Source: Oxytricha trifallax (Eukaryota > Ciliophora > Spirotrichea > Sporadotrichida > Oxytrichidae). Taken from it: a stretch of 64,000 nt of DNA. Position 1 is the stretch's first letter, and the number at the start of each line of letters is the position of its first letter. Shown piece by piece: positions 32,387-45,126 of this stretch. The position numbers and the translations under genes were made by a program. The notes under the pieces are model-generated. The model made no database searches. It was not told the DNA's origin and saw only the letters and a program-made list of their open reading frames with translations. The stretch spans positions 1 through 64,000 of the forward strand of contig ARYC01000370.1 in NCBI GenBank assembly GCA_000711775.1, written 5' to 3'.

Positions 32387-34458
32387 ACAAATAGGTAAAA
32401 TAGGGAAACACTAATATAGAAAATAATTATTCAATTGTAACTGTAACAAATTTCATAAATTTATAAATTAAGTTTATTAAATATGGATTAAAAAATGTTT
32501 TCTATAATAGTTAAACACAAACCATATATTTTAGTGTTGTCTGAACTTAAAAAATAGTAATGTCATCATTCCTATTAGTCTGAGAACCTTTAGTTTGGCT
32601 ACAATAGTAAAGAATATACTAAATGAAAATAAAGTGGTAGTACGGTCACTATATTGGACTTCAAAATTAGAGATACTCTTATATCATAAAACACTCCAAA
32701 ATATCCACAAAAATTAAAAATAAAATGAACATCAACTTCAAAATAAAAATCAACAAAAGACCATCACTAAGTCAATATGAAAAATTGGCAATTAAAGAAA
32801 CTTTAAGTTAATATCATCTCTAAATAAACTTTCAATTAAATTAGCCATACAAATAGGTAAATTCAACACTAATGACATTAAAATGAATCAAAATAATAAG
32901 TACAACTGCAATAGTTTTTCCATAATACTACAAGGCAAAGTTAGGGCCAAGTGAGTCCAATAATTAAATAATACTATATTTTTAACATTATCAGCGTCTT
33001 TCCATATTATTCCATTAAAGCAAATAGTACAGGAAGCACCACAATAAATATTTTCCAAAGCATTATCAATCATTAATCTTTACAATTTAAAAATTATTCA
33101 AAATTACAATTAAAATGAACAAATTTAATAAAATAAATTTAGTATAAAATGGGTTTATATATAAATTTCAACATTGGACAATCATGCGCTTGATCAACTA
33201 ATCCACTCTGGCATTTTCAATATAAGTAAGTATTATTTAGCAAAATTATAAACTATTACGCTTAGATATGATTTGTTAAATTATTTTTGCATGACAAAAT
33301 AAGAATTGTCTAATATATTTGATTTTTAATCTTACAAACTCGATGACTTAACAACTAACTTCACACATAACATATAGCATAATTTTTTAATATAATAAAA
33401 AATATGTGTATCTAGAATCTTCGTCATATCAGAAATGAATCAGGAAATAAATAAAATAAATAATATAATTAAGCCAAAAGAAATCACAAGCTTATAACTA
33501 ATCATAATATTCACTAAGACTATCTCATTTATTTAATCTATAAAAGTCTTAAACATAATTTAATATGCATTTATGTAAATATGTGCAGTTATTATATTTT
33601 ATATTTATAATATTTCCAATTCTTTTATTCTTTATAAATAATAATAGAAATTATATATGATTACGATGAGTAAATCCTTGAAGCTTTCACTTTTTTAAGA
33701 AAATCCATTACTTGATAAAGAAAACTCTTGTAACCGTATAAACGCATTAATTCACTACATAATCATTTCTAATATAAAGGTCATTGGATGCATAGATAAA
33801 ACAATTTAAAAAGATGATAAATCATTAGAGATCACATTGATGACATTTAAGAAATTTTCCAAAGCAAATTTTACTAAATAAGTAGAATAAAGATTTCAAG
33901 ATTTTTCCCCATATTAAAATGACTCAAAGCAATTGTAGACACAGCATGGTAACCAAACTAAATCTTTGATAACAAAAAGTTGTAGTAAGTCATCAAGCTA
34001 AAATTGTAGTATAATAATTCAAAAATATTCGAAGAATTAATACTGAGCAAAACACATACAAGAAAGATAAAAAAGCCCCTTTTACTAAAAGAAACTAAAT
34101 AGTCTTTAGCTAAAACTATGCATCAGAACTTAACTCAGGGATGAGACTCAATTAAAATAATCCTTACAAACATGCCTATTAGATACTCTCATTCGTGATT
34201 TCATTAGTGTACATTATTTCTAAGAAGTTATGCAAAAGTCCAATATTTAACATAAACTGCAGATATAATGATAATATAACCAATAACATTAAAAACCCAT
34301 TTTATAATTATATTTAAATAAAATAATTAATTAAATCCATACATAATTAATTTGAATGTACTAAACACTAAACTTAATTTATAAAATTATGAAATTTGTT
34401 ACAGTTACAATCGAATAATGATTTTCTATATTAGTGTTTCCCTATTTTACCTATTTGT
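32387..34458. mobile_element. 2.07-kb TIR element, TA target, abuts the MITE
   Basis: Terminal repeats start ACAAATAGGTAAAATAGGGA and match over about 90 bp with few differences (ending near AATTAAGTTTA). TA flanks both sides (32385-32386 and 34459-34460). The left TA is directly next to the TA of the preceding MITE. The interior is AT-rich. On the minus strand there are weak coding-like runs such as IDNALENIYCGASCTICFN (near 33050) and LLQLFVIKDLVWLPCCVYN (near 33950), in different frames. No transposase motif recognised. Confidence 0.8.
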
Positions 34459-34460
34459 TA

Positions 34461-36002
34461 CTTATTTTATCAATAATAACATGAACTTTACTAACATTAA
34501 TAAATTATATTTTCTGGAAATTTTTTATAAAATTCTATCAACTCTCTCCTTCATTGATTTAGATTCAGTCTAAACTGGTTATTAATTTTTTGTTATGAAT
34601 AGTTAAACATTGATAAACTTAGGAAATCAAATCAAATTAGAGATAAACTTGCCAAATTAATTTATTTGTTAAATTAATAAAGTTTTCAAAGTTGATCTTA
34701 CAAACATCAATAGTTGCTTTTATCATTCTCATATTGAGGTAGCCTAGTGAGAAAAAAAATATTTTTTCTCAGTTTACAACTCCTATAATTTAATTATATT
34801 ATTTTTACCTCGTATTTATGTGTTTTTAATTTTTATTTTTTGAGATTTATGAACATATATTCTCTAAGAATAAAAACTTCACGTTCATCCTTTGTATTAT
34901 TGGAAGTATAACTATTATTTAAATTTTTAGTTTACATTTCAAAAAACTCAATAAAAAATACTTTACCTATTTTAAGTTTCTTGTAGAGTCGAATTCATTA
35001 CTTTATTATTTTTTATGTTTTCCATCTTCAATTAAATAATAACTTATAGTTGTAATTAAGATTTATTAAACGAAATATACTTATTTCCATTTATTTAAAA
35101 AGTAAAGACTTTTTTATTAATATTTAATTAATGTGTTAAGTTAACAATATAATTTAAAATTATAATATTTTATACATACAATTATATTAATTAAAAAAAT
35201 GGATATCCGTTTAACGAAATGTATTTACTAATATCTGTTAAAACACCAGTATTTTGATGTTTATCATGGGTATATTGAAAATAAACTTATTAGTTCTTAT
35301 ATTATTTTAACAAGCATTTTAATTAAAAATTAAACCAATATAATGCTTTGATTAACATGAAAACTATATCTATATTGTAAGTTTATATTTAAAACTTCTT
35401 AAATGTGATTAAGTGCTTTTATTTTTGGACAATTTAAGACTCTTATTTAATTATTTTTTACATTCCATTTAATATAAGTTTCAACTGAAAAAATAATGAA
35501 CAAAGTTCATATAATTTAATCAGAAATGGGGTAATCTAGTGAGAAAAAATTATTTTATTCTCACTAGACTGGCCACTGGAGTTATGATTAAAACTAATAA
35601 TTAATAATTTTTAAGTCAATTTCATCTCATGATTAAGCTGCTAAAGTTGATGGAGTTCATTCAGATTTACTTTAGTATATTTGATTAACTCTTTAGTCAG
35701 CGTTAACCTTTTCTCATTGCCTAATAGAATGTCTATCACAATTGAAACTGCTTGTATAAAGAGTCATTGTAAAAGAATTTAAGATCAAATAATGTAAAAG
35801 TTATAATTATGATAGTTTTAGACCTTGACTCTACCAATCTACTATGACTCTTGATTATTATTACTCATAAATTTTGCAGCATTCCATCATAAATTTAAAA
35901 TTATTAATATTTTATATAAAGGGAAATTTATAAAAAATCAGTTCATATCACAAACATATATTTTTTATACAATTCGTTAAATTCTACTATTTTATCTGAA
36001 TG
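34461..36002. other. AT-rich stretch without recognised gene
   Basis: Two GTAG.CTAGTGAGAAAAAA-like words occur at 34739-34760 and 35529-35552, the second continuing into ATTTTATTCTCACTAGACT (a short inverted repeat). Otherwise nothing recognised. Confidence 0.45.
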
Positions 36003-36800
36003 ATGAATTCGCTTCAAGCTATTAATGTCAACTAAGATAGAGAGAAAATAGGGAGTAAGATAGAACTACACGATTTCATGACATAAGAATGTGGTGCATA
36101 CCTTCCACAGATTAACTGTTTCAACATTTACTTTTTCAAGAGCATTATTACTGGAGAAAAAGAGGTATGAGCAATTACTTTTCATCGATTATACTACTTT
36201 AAGAGGTCGGAAATAATGATATCTTTGTCCCTTAAATTGAGAGATTTACAGCTGATGGTTTCTTATATTATGCAAAAGAAAAACCTAGCTTGCTGAAGTA
36301 TATCCCGGACCAATGTGACTGGCTCCACCTTGATAAAGAGTGGATTTGTGATGTTCTTCTCTCTCTTGATAAGGACGGCGTAAATCAAATGATACATGAT
36401 GCAAAATTTAAGAGACGCCAGAAGCTTGATTAGTCATAGAATCCATTGGTCCACATGAGATCGGAGTTTGCAGAGATGCTTTGTCCAACTCATTGAACTT
36501 CAGTGGTAGATATATTTGCTATTCAAATTCCTTCAGTTCACAAGGACGATCAGCTATTTGATTAATTAGATATCTCAGAGAAAGCTAAGAGCAAATGAGG
36601 TTGAGGAGGTTAAAGGAGAGGAGCAAGCGTTGTGAGGAAGCAAGTAAATATACCTACAGGAAAACAAACGAATGCGTGATGAATTCAATTAAATACATGA
36701 GTAAATGAATGAGCTGCACGAGTACAAATCTCTAGTTCACTAGTTTTATGAAAGAGGAGTTAGATGATCAAGGAAGAATTAGAGACAAAAACTAGAATGA
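36003..36800 (+). CDS. Stand-alone relative of the TBE 22-kDa protein
   Basis: Exon 1 (36003-36164) starts MNSLQAINVNQDREKIGSK and includes CGAYLPQINCFNIYFFKSI. A 41-nt GT...AG intron (36165-36205) contains TGA, and exon 2 runs from 36206 to TGA 36494-36496 (FTADGFLYYAKEKPSLLKYI, then LDKEWICDVLLSLDKDGVNQ). The spacing of YLP...FKSI..GEK, the I..P site, YA/YE..., the second YIP/YLP, and HDAKFKRR/EEAHKKRY matches the TBE 22-kDa ORF (22540-22860), and an intron splits both. Beyond the TGA the same frame goes on (VVDIFAIQIPSVHKDDQLFD), then a coiled-coil-like stretch near 36680-36760 (QENKRMRDEFNQIHEQMNEL) is in another frame. No TBE ends are nearby. Similarity was judged by eye. Confidence 0.6.
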
Positions 36801-36954
36801 TAGAATGTCGTGATTTTAAATGCTACTATGACTTAGAATAGAAATAAATTTTAAAAGCTTTAATCTCAATATATCATAATTTATTTAATCATCTTCGTTC
36901 GATAAGATTAAGCTTAGATCCGTTGCTTCAAGCTGTCAAAATTACAACTTATTT

Positions 36955-39900
36955 TCAATTTGAATTTTAAACTTCTTCCTTTGCTTCCTTCTATGAGCGG
37001 GTCCTTTTACTTAGGTTGTTTACGGAAGGAATCTTAAACTTCTCCTTTTCTTATTTTTTGTAAAATAGTTTCTCCTTGATACATTGCTTCGTTTGATTAG
37101 CTGTTGCTTGGCCAAACTTTTCGACACATCCTGCTTTTGCTTTATATTTAAGCTTGATGTCTCTCTTTATAGAAGTACACTAAATACTTTGACTACCATT
37201 ATGTTTCATTTTAAAGTTGGCTTCATCATCTATTTCAGAAAGAAGCCTCTGAGAAGAGAGAGTTTCTCCTGAACTTTTATTGTTGTTGATCTGTAATTTT
37301 AGCTTTGTTCCATTGAAAGCATCTATTGTCTCTTTCGAATCGAGATTTTTTATAGTAAAAGATGCCACTAAGTGCTGCTGTTCCTTACTAATAACGCTTT
37401 AAGATTTATTCTCTGAGAAATTATGTTCAGCCCCTTAACAAACACTTTCTTTACACTCTTCAGCTTTTACCTATCCATCATCCTCTTACATAAGTTATTT
37501 TATTTTTAGAGCTGTTTTTGGCATGAAGGCTGTTCCAGGCAAATTCCTAATTAATTTGACCACTTGCCTATTTGAGGTTTCTAAAATTTTCTAATTTTTG
37601 CAAGCCTTACGTGATTCTGATTTACAATTATTTACTACTATAGACTCACAACTTAATCAATCATTTCCTTTGAGCCATGTTTGTAAATTATCAATTTGTA
37701 AGTCCCTTTTCTTTGCAATTGACCTATTCTCCCTATAATTTGATCCATTGATCTGATAGAGGACACATCCGCAACAATCAAGATTAGACATCCATTAAAC
37801 TCGATCTCGTGATTCGTTTTTAGGTCATTACCTCTTCCTTTCTACTTTGTAAGAAGGAACACACCAAACAGTCCTTCCAAGTTCTTTGAAATGATATGCC
37901 TATAAAATTGAGCTTCTACTTTTTTAACCTTCATATTTTTCATTGAATAGAAAGGTATGGTTGAAAACTTTTTGAAATGACTATCAATACAGAAGTCAGT
38001 TTGTGATAATTTTGGCTTTTCTCAAAAGGGTTTTTGCAATACTCAGCATGATTAGTGGCGATGATATTTTAATAGAGCTTGATCCTTTTATCTCCAAGAA
38101 ATGGAGTTTAACTTGGGAATTTGCAACTCTTTGACTTGGTGAGGATTTAGGTTTCTTTTAGAGAAATTTTTGGACCGGTAAATCCAATAATGTTCTTTGC
38201 TCGAGTGAAAAGCACTATAATTTTTGCCATGCTCATAAAATTTCTATAAAATAGTATTCATCATACTCTTCTAGGATGACAAGGGAGTGCCCCTAAGCCG
38301 GGGGGGGGGTCTAAGTCGGTGGCAGAAATTTTTCGAAAACCTAAGTCGGTGGCAACATTAATTTCAAAATTCACCAAAATCCTAAGTCGGTGGCATAATA
38401 AAATTTTTTTCTTTTTCCAATTGGGAATCAATAAGTACCTCAATCTATATAAAAATTTTATCACAGAAAGTTAATCAATCTACATCATAACAACTAAGAC
38501 ATTTGACGGACACAGTTTAACATATAAAATAAAATAGAATTCATAAATAATTTGTATCCCTTTATCAAATAATTTTAAATAAATAAAACTATATAAATAT
38601 CAATGAAATATTATCACATTGACAATTAGTGTATAACATACTTCGATTTTAATTTTTTCAAAATATCATTATTTTTCAATGTGATAATATTTCATTGATA
38701 TTAATATAGTTTTATTTATTTAAAATTATTTGATAAAGGGATACAAATTATTTATGAATTCTATTTTATTTTATATGTTAGACTGTGTCCGTCAAATGTC
38801 TAAGTTGTTATGATGGAGATTGATTAACTTTCTGTGATAAAATTTTCATATAGATTGAGGTACTTATTGATTCCCAATTGGAAAAAGAAAAAGATTTTAT
38901 TATGCCACCGACTTAGGATTTTGGTGAATTTCGAAAAATTAATGTTGCCACCGACTTAGGTTTTCGAAAAATTTCTGCCACCGACTTAGACCCCCCCCCC
39001 TAAGCCTACTCAAACTTTTCTTAACCTATCAATTATTCTAAGCTCTTTTAAGGAAAGTAGTAAAATCCTACTTTATTCTCAAACTAGTTAACTTTGACGT
39101 TTAGATTGAATCTGGTGATTAAAGATTCAAAATTTTTCTTATCTCTAAGTACAAGACTCTCATTTTTACCAATAATAAATACAGGTTCTTCGTTTTATAA
39201 AGCATGCATAATTGCCAAGGAACTACAGATTATGATTTTTAAATTTCCTACTCCGAAATTAATGAAGCGATAATCAGAATAGGTGTTTTATATTAAATTG
39301 ATCAGAGTTTTTGAATTTTTAAGTATGTAAATCCAAGCTGAGCCTCTAACTGCTTTTGTAAGGTTGTGTCCCTGAAGGCATTAATGTTATACTATTGGCA
39401 AAATTTCTCCACACTTTCATCCTAGTTATTTACTTTTCTAAATATTGATATTTTTCCCTCTGCTCTTAATAACTCAGATTATTGGTCTTATTTGGAATTA
39501 TAAACTGGTTTATTGATGCAAAGTCTGCCTTTAAGCAATCGTATACTATATCTCTCCTATTCCTAACCCATTTCTCCTGCTAAATGAATAACATATTCTT
39601 GGCAAACTCTAATATCTCATAAAGCTTCCCTACCCACAGTGGATTGCTTATATTTAGCTCATGAAAAAGCTGTTTTATGAAAAGGGTGAAGTCTAATTAA
39701 TCCAGGAAATCCCACTTTTAAACGAAAATTTTATTCATAGTGCGGATAAAGTTGTCAACTTTTAATAAGATGTTGAGGAAAGGCACAAATTTGAATGAAA
39801 TCTCCTACAAAAATTATAGGGATGTGCCTAATTAAACGCAAGCCTTGCTTCTCTTTAAGCATTTAATAAAGGGATTATTTAAACATTGTAAGGAATTTGG

Positions 39901-41130
39901 CAACAATCGCACTGCTTATGTGTCAATTTTAAACTAATAAAATGTGCCTATCATTAATGGTATAATGCCAATGTGTTCTTATCTAGCTTAGATATTTCGT
40001 CTTGAAATCTAGCAAGACACTCAGGCTTATTCAAAAAGATGCAATTTGAATGCACAAGAGATTATTCAGTATTTGGTCGCTAAGCTAGAAGTAGCATTGA
40101 ACTTTTGAGAAGTTCCTCATTAATAGCGATAACCTCGTTGTTATAGTATAACAGTGAAGAAACAAAGAGCCTCGTTTTACGTTAATGCTAGCACCACTTA
40201 AGCTGTTCATCTTGTAAATATATTCTAAACATGTTCTCGTGCAGACTTTCTGAACAAGCTGTTTTTAAGTTGTGCTAGAATTCGAACAAGCTCTACTTGA
40301 AAATTTATTCAATAATTTCTTGTCTAAGATTTGGATTTATTATCATATACTCTTTGATTTGACTTGAGGTAATTTCGCTATAAATATTTGCTCCATAATT
40401 CACTTAGAAGTTGATCGGATCGAATTAGGCCTCAATAGCTTCCGTAGACCTGATGCTGCCATCAAAGTCTAGTTTACCTTATTTTTATGACACCCCAAGC
40501 TTTTATAAGTTCTGTATTTAGAAAAGAGCGACATTTCTTACAGATTTAGAATGAAGTAAAGTTGTCCTGTTTAATAAGAACTTGTTCACAAATCCCGTTA
40601 TATCTTTCGACCCAATTAGAGGCTTGAAATCATACATTGATAATATTTTATTAATGTCAAAGTTATGTTAAGGCAAAAGAAGCTTGGCCTAATCGATAAG
40701 GTGAGGGTTCTCTGCACCCTCATATTTTGCTTTCTATCCTCTTCTGAAATGAGCAGCTTCTAAACTAGAGCTCTGAGTGTGCAACGAATCTCTTTTTAAT
40801 TCATCTCCGCTAAGCGCTTCTCTGTTTTAGCTTTCATTTACCCTGGTGTATCGTGGCTTGGTTTATAATCCCTCAGAAAGAAGTTTGTATGAGTTTTACA
40901 TTTTGCTAGGTGTTGTGTTTTAAAATTAAATTTGCCGCTATTAGACTTTTTAATTTAAATTTAAATATTACTTAATTAATTTTTGAGGTCTTAATTAAGT
41001 CTTAATTATCTTTTGGAGGTCTTAATAGCCTTATTTGCCAATTTAGATAGGTCTTTTGCATTTTTCTCAACTTCTCTTCATTTAAATCAAGTGAAAGGCC
41101 TCCATCTCAACTTATAGCCTAATTAGTTTT
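36955..41130 (-). pseudogene. SecA-like ATPase gene, interrupted by a palindromic element
   Basis: About 3.4 kb of coding DNA (plus strand T-rich), ending at TGA 36957-36955. Motifs from N to C: EPVFIIGKNESLVLRD (near 39200), VILEEYDEYYF (Walker-B-like, near 38270), KNIIGFTGPK (near 38180), GRGNDLKTNHEIEFNG (near 37810) and SMDQIIGRIGQLQRKGTYKL (near 37710). This order matches SecA-type DEAD motor ATPases, which also occur as large proteins in protists; cellular role here unknown. The P-loop position reads FGVGNLK, without the usual GKS/T. The 5' part (about 40700-39950) is one long open frame, including HLAKCKTHTNFFLRDYKPSH upstream. Frame breaks occur near 40700, 39960, 39440, 38220 and 37960, and the 701-bp element at 38300-39000 sits inside. 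The start codon was not determined. It converges on the 36003 gene. Confidence 0.65.
38300..39000. mobile_element. G-run palindromic element 1, 6-bp TSD TAAGCC
   Basis: Ten G at the left end and ten C at the right, with nearly perfect inverted arms of about 320 bp around a short centre. It is flanked by the exact duplication TAAGCC (38294-38299 and 39001-39006). Each arm carries three copies of CCTAAGTCGGTGGCA-like units. It lies within the SecA-like gene; removing the element plus one TSD copy joins ...EKFEQA to QGHSLVILEEYDE in frame. Confidence 0.9.
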
Positions 41131-41598
41131 CGATACAGTTTTTTTGTTTGATTTTGATAAAAGTTTGCCGATTTTCAATAGTTTTTGTACTTTAAAATTT
41201 AAATATTTGAATAATGATATAAATAAATGTTTAGAAGATTAGACTAACTCCCTTATATTCAAATTGCTAATTAATCTTATCGACAATGGTGTCAATGGAG
41301 AATGCTACAGAAAGAAAATGAATAAAATAAAAATTAAATGAAAAATATCAGTGCTTAATGATAGAGACTATGGCCGCCTTTGACTTTGGCCAACCATTAA
41401 GAAGTCTTAATTCTAAACCTATAGAATATTTCCTCAAATTTAAAATGATTAATAAAATATTGAAGATTTTAAGGACCTAGACTTCTCACGCTAATAGAAA
41501 TGCATAATAGAAACCTAATCATGAACTCTAAATAACGAGTAAAAATAAAAGTGCAGTCGGATTTGTAGTTTTTCAAAATAAATTTTAATATTATAAAT
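41131..41598. other. AT-rich stretch without recognised gene
   Basis: May hold the 5' end of the SecA-like gene; several minus-strand frames are open to about 41200 but none has a clear start. Confidence 0.35.
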
Positions 41599-43285
41599 TA
41601 TTAAATAAGGAATTAACTTGTGAGATGTGTGAACAACCTCACTAGTAGGAACTAATTTTTCTTAAAGAGCAGGGTTATTTTCAGGACCTTGACGGGAGTT
41701 TTAAGATTGCTTTTAAACTAATATCTACTAGATAATAAAGAGATAATAGTATTGAATGACAATGATATTAAAGCAATCTAACTCCAGTACAGGATGAGTA
41801 GCAATAGAAAAATATAAATTCCATGCTTCAAAAGGATGGCGATACTCAGGAAGTCTCTTTTGTGTACAACTACGTCTGAGAGGAGGGCGACGACCCCCCA
41901 CAACAAGTGGAATTCAAAAACCTTTTCCCTTATTACCATCCAATTACTGGAAAATCTAGGGTGGGTAGCGCATCTGAAACTGATTCAGATGCAGATGACT
42001 GGAGCGACGATGATGACTGCTAATCTTTCGGGAGCTAAGATAAAACGGTAGACTTCGAATTTATGCCCCACTACTTCACTCAAAAGGGAAGAAAAACACC
42101 ACCTTAATATTTAATACTTAAGGAACAAGCCATCCAAGAGCGAATTCGCTAATTAGAGCTAGAAAAACTGGACTTTAAAAGACTAAGAGAAAAGATTGCA
42201 ATAGAAGCAAAACACAAAACTAAAGACGAGAAACAAACATATAAAAAGAGATTTTATAACTCGAGGAAGTTCTAAAATCAAATTCCATAGTTGCCTCTTA
42301 ACAACGCCCAGAAATCAGAACAACAAAACCCCAACACAAGTTCCCTATATAGTAACTAAACTGAGGAGAATAACTAACTAACATTAAACATCCCAAATGA
42401 AGCAACTATACAAGAAAAATACTCAAAAAACAGTCTAATAATGACTCAAACATAATCACAAAGGATTTTGATTAATGGGGACCCAAACCATAAGTCATAG
42501 CTAATAACCAAGAAAATTAAGACATCATCTCTTTCTCACTATTAGATTGTGAGAAGACATCTTTCTCATTGGTTGGTAGTATGACAGCTAATACGTTACA
42601 TCTCGGTATATCTTCAATATCTGACCAGAATCAGATTAGAAAATGTATTCCAAAATAGATACCACAGATTATAAGACTATACCCACATAAGTTCTATCAC
42701 AGAATAATATCAAATGAATATGAGAGACTATTATTATTATTATTTAAAGATGTACGGAATTAATACTGGGGCTTAAGCCAGCCAGTTTATATAATCAGAT
42801 ATTCATACTTTGACTTTTTGGCGATCCAGGATGAGAGACTAGAGAATATACATTTTGTGAAAAATAATTTTCATTCATGACATCTAACTAGGATTAAATC
42901 CAGACGAAACAACACTAACAAAAAGGGACATAGATAATATCATGTCACTGTTTACGTTTGGAAAAGAGTGAAGATTAAAATTGACTTAAGAAAAATTTAA
43001 TTAAGAAAAGAAATTAAAGATCATTTCTAGAATTAACCTAGGTTTTCAACTTTACCTACTAAAGAATAAAAAAGAACAACGGGAAATAAGATAAGATAAA
43101 TAAAAAGAATACAATACAGAACATACAAAGTAAAAATGAAACCAAAGACGTAGAAATCCTGAAGTCAATAAATACCACCTGAATTGACATTATCTAATTG
43201 AAAAGGGATAGACACTTATAGAATATCATATGTAACAGATCAGGAGTCTCCAGAGACCTCAATGTGATCAGATTATTATTATTAT
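41599..43285 (+). mobile_element. Unnamed repeat family, copy A (full length)
   Basis: Starts TATTAAATAAGGAATTAACT, the same as copy C at 51802. It ends with a hairpin (GTCTCCAGAGAC) inside GATCAGG...CCTCAATGTGATCA and an ATT-rich tail. Copies A and C agree at both ends; copy B (43541-45126, inverted) shares the 3' end but not the 5' end. One coding region lies inside. The conserved 3' end, microsatellite-like tail and a 5'-shortened copy suggest RNA-mediated copying, but no reverse transcriptase is visible. Confidence 0.65.
41823..42880 (+). CDS. ORF of repeat family, copy A
   Basis: Unrecognised protein. From ATG 41823 (MLQKDGDTQEVSFVYNYV) the frame meets TGA at 41877 and then stays open for about 220 codons. 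It includes an acidic stretch ETDSDADDWSDDDD near 41970, ILKEQAIQERIRQLELEKLD and RLREKIAIEAKHKTKDE (basic/acidic coiled-coil-like). After a frame break near 42535 it continues as SLLDCEKTSF, then KQIPQIIRLYPHKFYHRIIS, to TGA 42878-42880. The acidic cluster and the LLD...IP.IIR..P.KFYHRI segment are conserved in copy C, which supports real coding. No catalytic motif seen. Confidence 0.6.
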
Positions 43286-43540
43286 AACATTATAAAGGCA
43301 AGCGAATCTTAATTCAAATTTTCTTATTCTAAATATATAAATTAAATTTTAAATTCCGATTTTTTCCCAGTTACACAACTTTAGTTAAAATACTTTATTA
43401 ATAATTTGACTACGCTTATGCAAAAGAACAATTCTTTGACATTTTACAATCATAGATATCACTTTAAACCTCTTAATATATTATTCAAATTTAAAACAAC
43501 AATTTCTCAACTACTATACTCAAGCTTATCTTCGTATTTA

Positions 43541-45126
43541 TTATTAATAATAATAATAATTATAATATTAATAAAATCATATTGAGGTCTCTGGAGACCC
43601 CCGATCAAAAATATATGTTAATTAATAAAGGTCAAGCCCTTTTAAGTTAAATGTGTGAATAGTCAATAATGACATTAACTTTTTCACTTAAAACAATTAT
43701 CACCTCTTTCATTTTTGTCTAACTATTTCTTTTTCTTTATGTGTTCTTTTCTATGTCTCTGTTTTTCTCTAAATCCAAGGACTGAATGGTTTGCTTAATG
43801 ATATTGACCAACGAATTAGTATTCATTTACATTTTGTTGAAGTGTGCTTATGAGAAGTGCTCTTTCTTGTATGCTTCTTAATTATAACTCAGCTTAGAAT
43901 AGAGGGCTGAGTTGAATGATTAACTAGATTTCCCATCGTTTAAATAGTGGATCAGTGTTGACTTTCTTTCTTTGCGTCAATTAATCTTTGAGTAGTTTAA
44001 ATATGGTTTCATTTGGTTGAAATTCTTGGAATTTACTTAGTAGAAGTTTTGTCTATACTTCTTTTGTTCTGAGTAATATGTCTAGTTTAATGTTCACTGA
44101 CTAGTTATTACTGTTTAGTATTGTTTAAGGTTCTGTTGAAGAGCAAAAAGAATCTGCCCAGATTCTGATATCTAGTATAGTCGTGGCGTATTAGATGTGT
44201 CCCTATTTAGTACCCATGTTTAAGTCATATCTAATGTCTGTCTTTTGCCAAAAGGTGATTCATTTGTCACTTTTCGTTCTTCTTCTTGAGCATTAGTTTC
44301 CTTTTGTATGATTTAGGATTTGGCTTTCTGATAACATCTTTGGTAATCTGGTTGGCCTCTTTTAATTGTATTGAAGAAGTTTAGTCTTTTAGGATGTTGA
44401 GTAAGGTTTGGTGAAAAAGTTTTTTCCTAAAATTCCAATCTTGTTTTTGGAGGTTTTCTCTTTCCTATTTAGTAATGGGGTTTTTATTTATGGGTCTCTG
44501 GGTGTTGAGTTAAGAAGCTTGTTTAGACCATAGAGTAGATTCTTTCTACTTAGTTTGAATTGATATTTCTTGAGTTTGATTTCTACTTACTCTGAGACCT
44601 ATTAAGGGTTGCTTAGGTTGGGTCTTGGTATATCTTGCTAATGGATAAGAGTGTTGAGAACTTATGAGAAGGTCTCTCTCTTTTAGTAAGAGTTGTTCTT
44701 AACTGTAAGTGGTACTTAATTATGCACTTGCCAATTGTGTCCGTTCCATTCAAGTGTAGGTTGTTGTAGTACTTGTTTCTTACAGTTTTTTTTTCTTCTT
44801 GGGTTGAGATATGTTATTATACCAGGTCGAAGACTTCACTATATAGTGCTACTTAGTTGTAGTCTAGTGGGAGAATGTCTATGTTGTCTATCTCTATTTA
44901 TGAGTCCGAGTCATCGATGTAGTACAATAGGTATTCTGGGTATTAGTAGGATATGATTGTAGGTTATTTCTACATCAGACATTTCGCTGTCTGTTTCCCA
45001 ATGCTCATCATCTTGTCCATTAGTAACTTCGCATCTTTGTGATGCTTGGTTGTTGAAAGAGCTCTCAATTCGAACCCATTTAGGGGAACCGTGGTTGAGG
45101 GTCTCTGTTTTTGAAATGTGTGTCAT
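43541..45126 (-). mobile_element. Unnamed repeat family, copy B (inverted)
   Basis: Reads on the minus strand, tail-to-tail with copy A. Its 3' end is TGATCGGGGGTCTCCAGAGA followed by an ATTATT-type tail (43541-43575). The plus strand is T-rich throughout. The minus frame 45126-44911 includes HWETDSEMSDVEITYN, matching the acidic segment of the other copies. The 5' start word of copies A and C is not found, so it seems 5'-truncated near 45126. Confidence 0.6.

Noticed and set aside
38261-38464. Minus-strand ORF across the G-run element
   Set aside because: It is a standard-code shadow of the palindrome arm; the real frame belongs to the SecA-like gene on either side.
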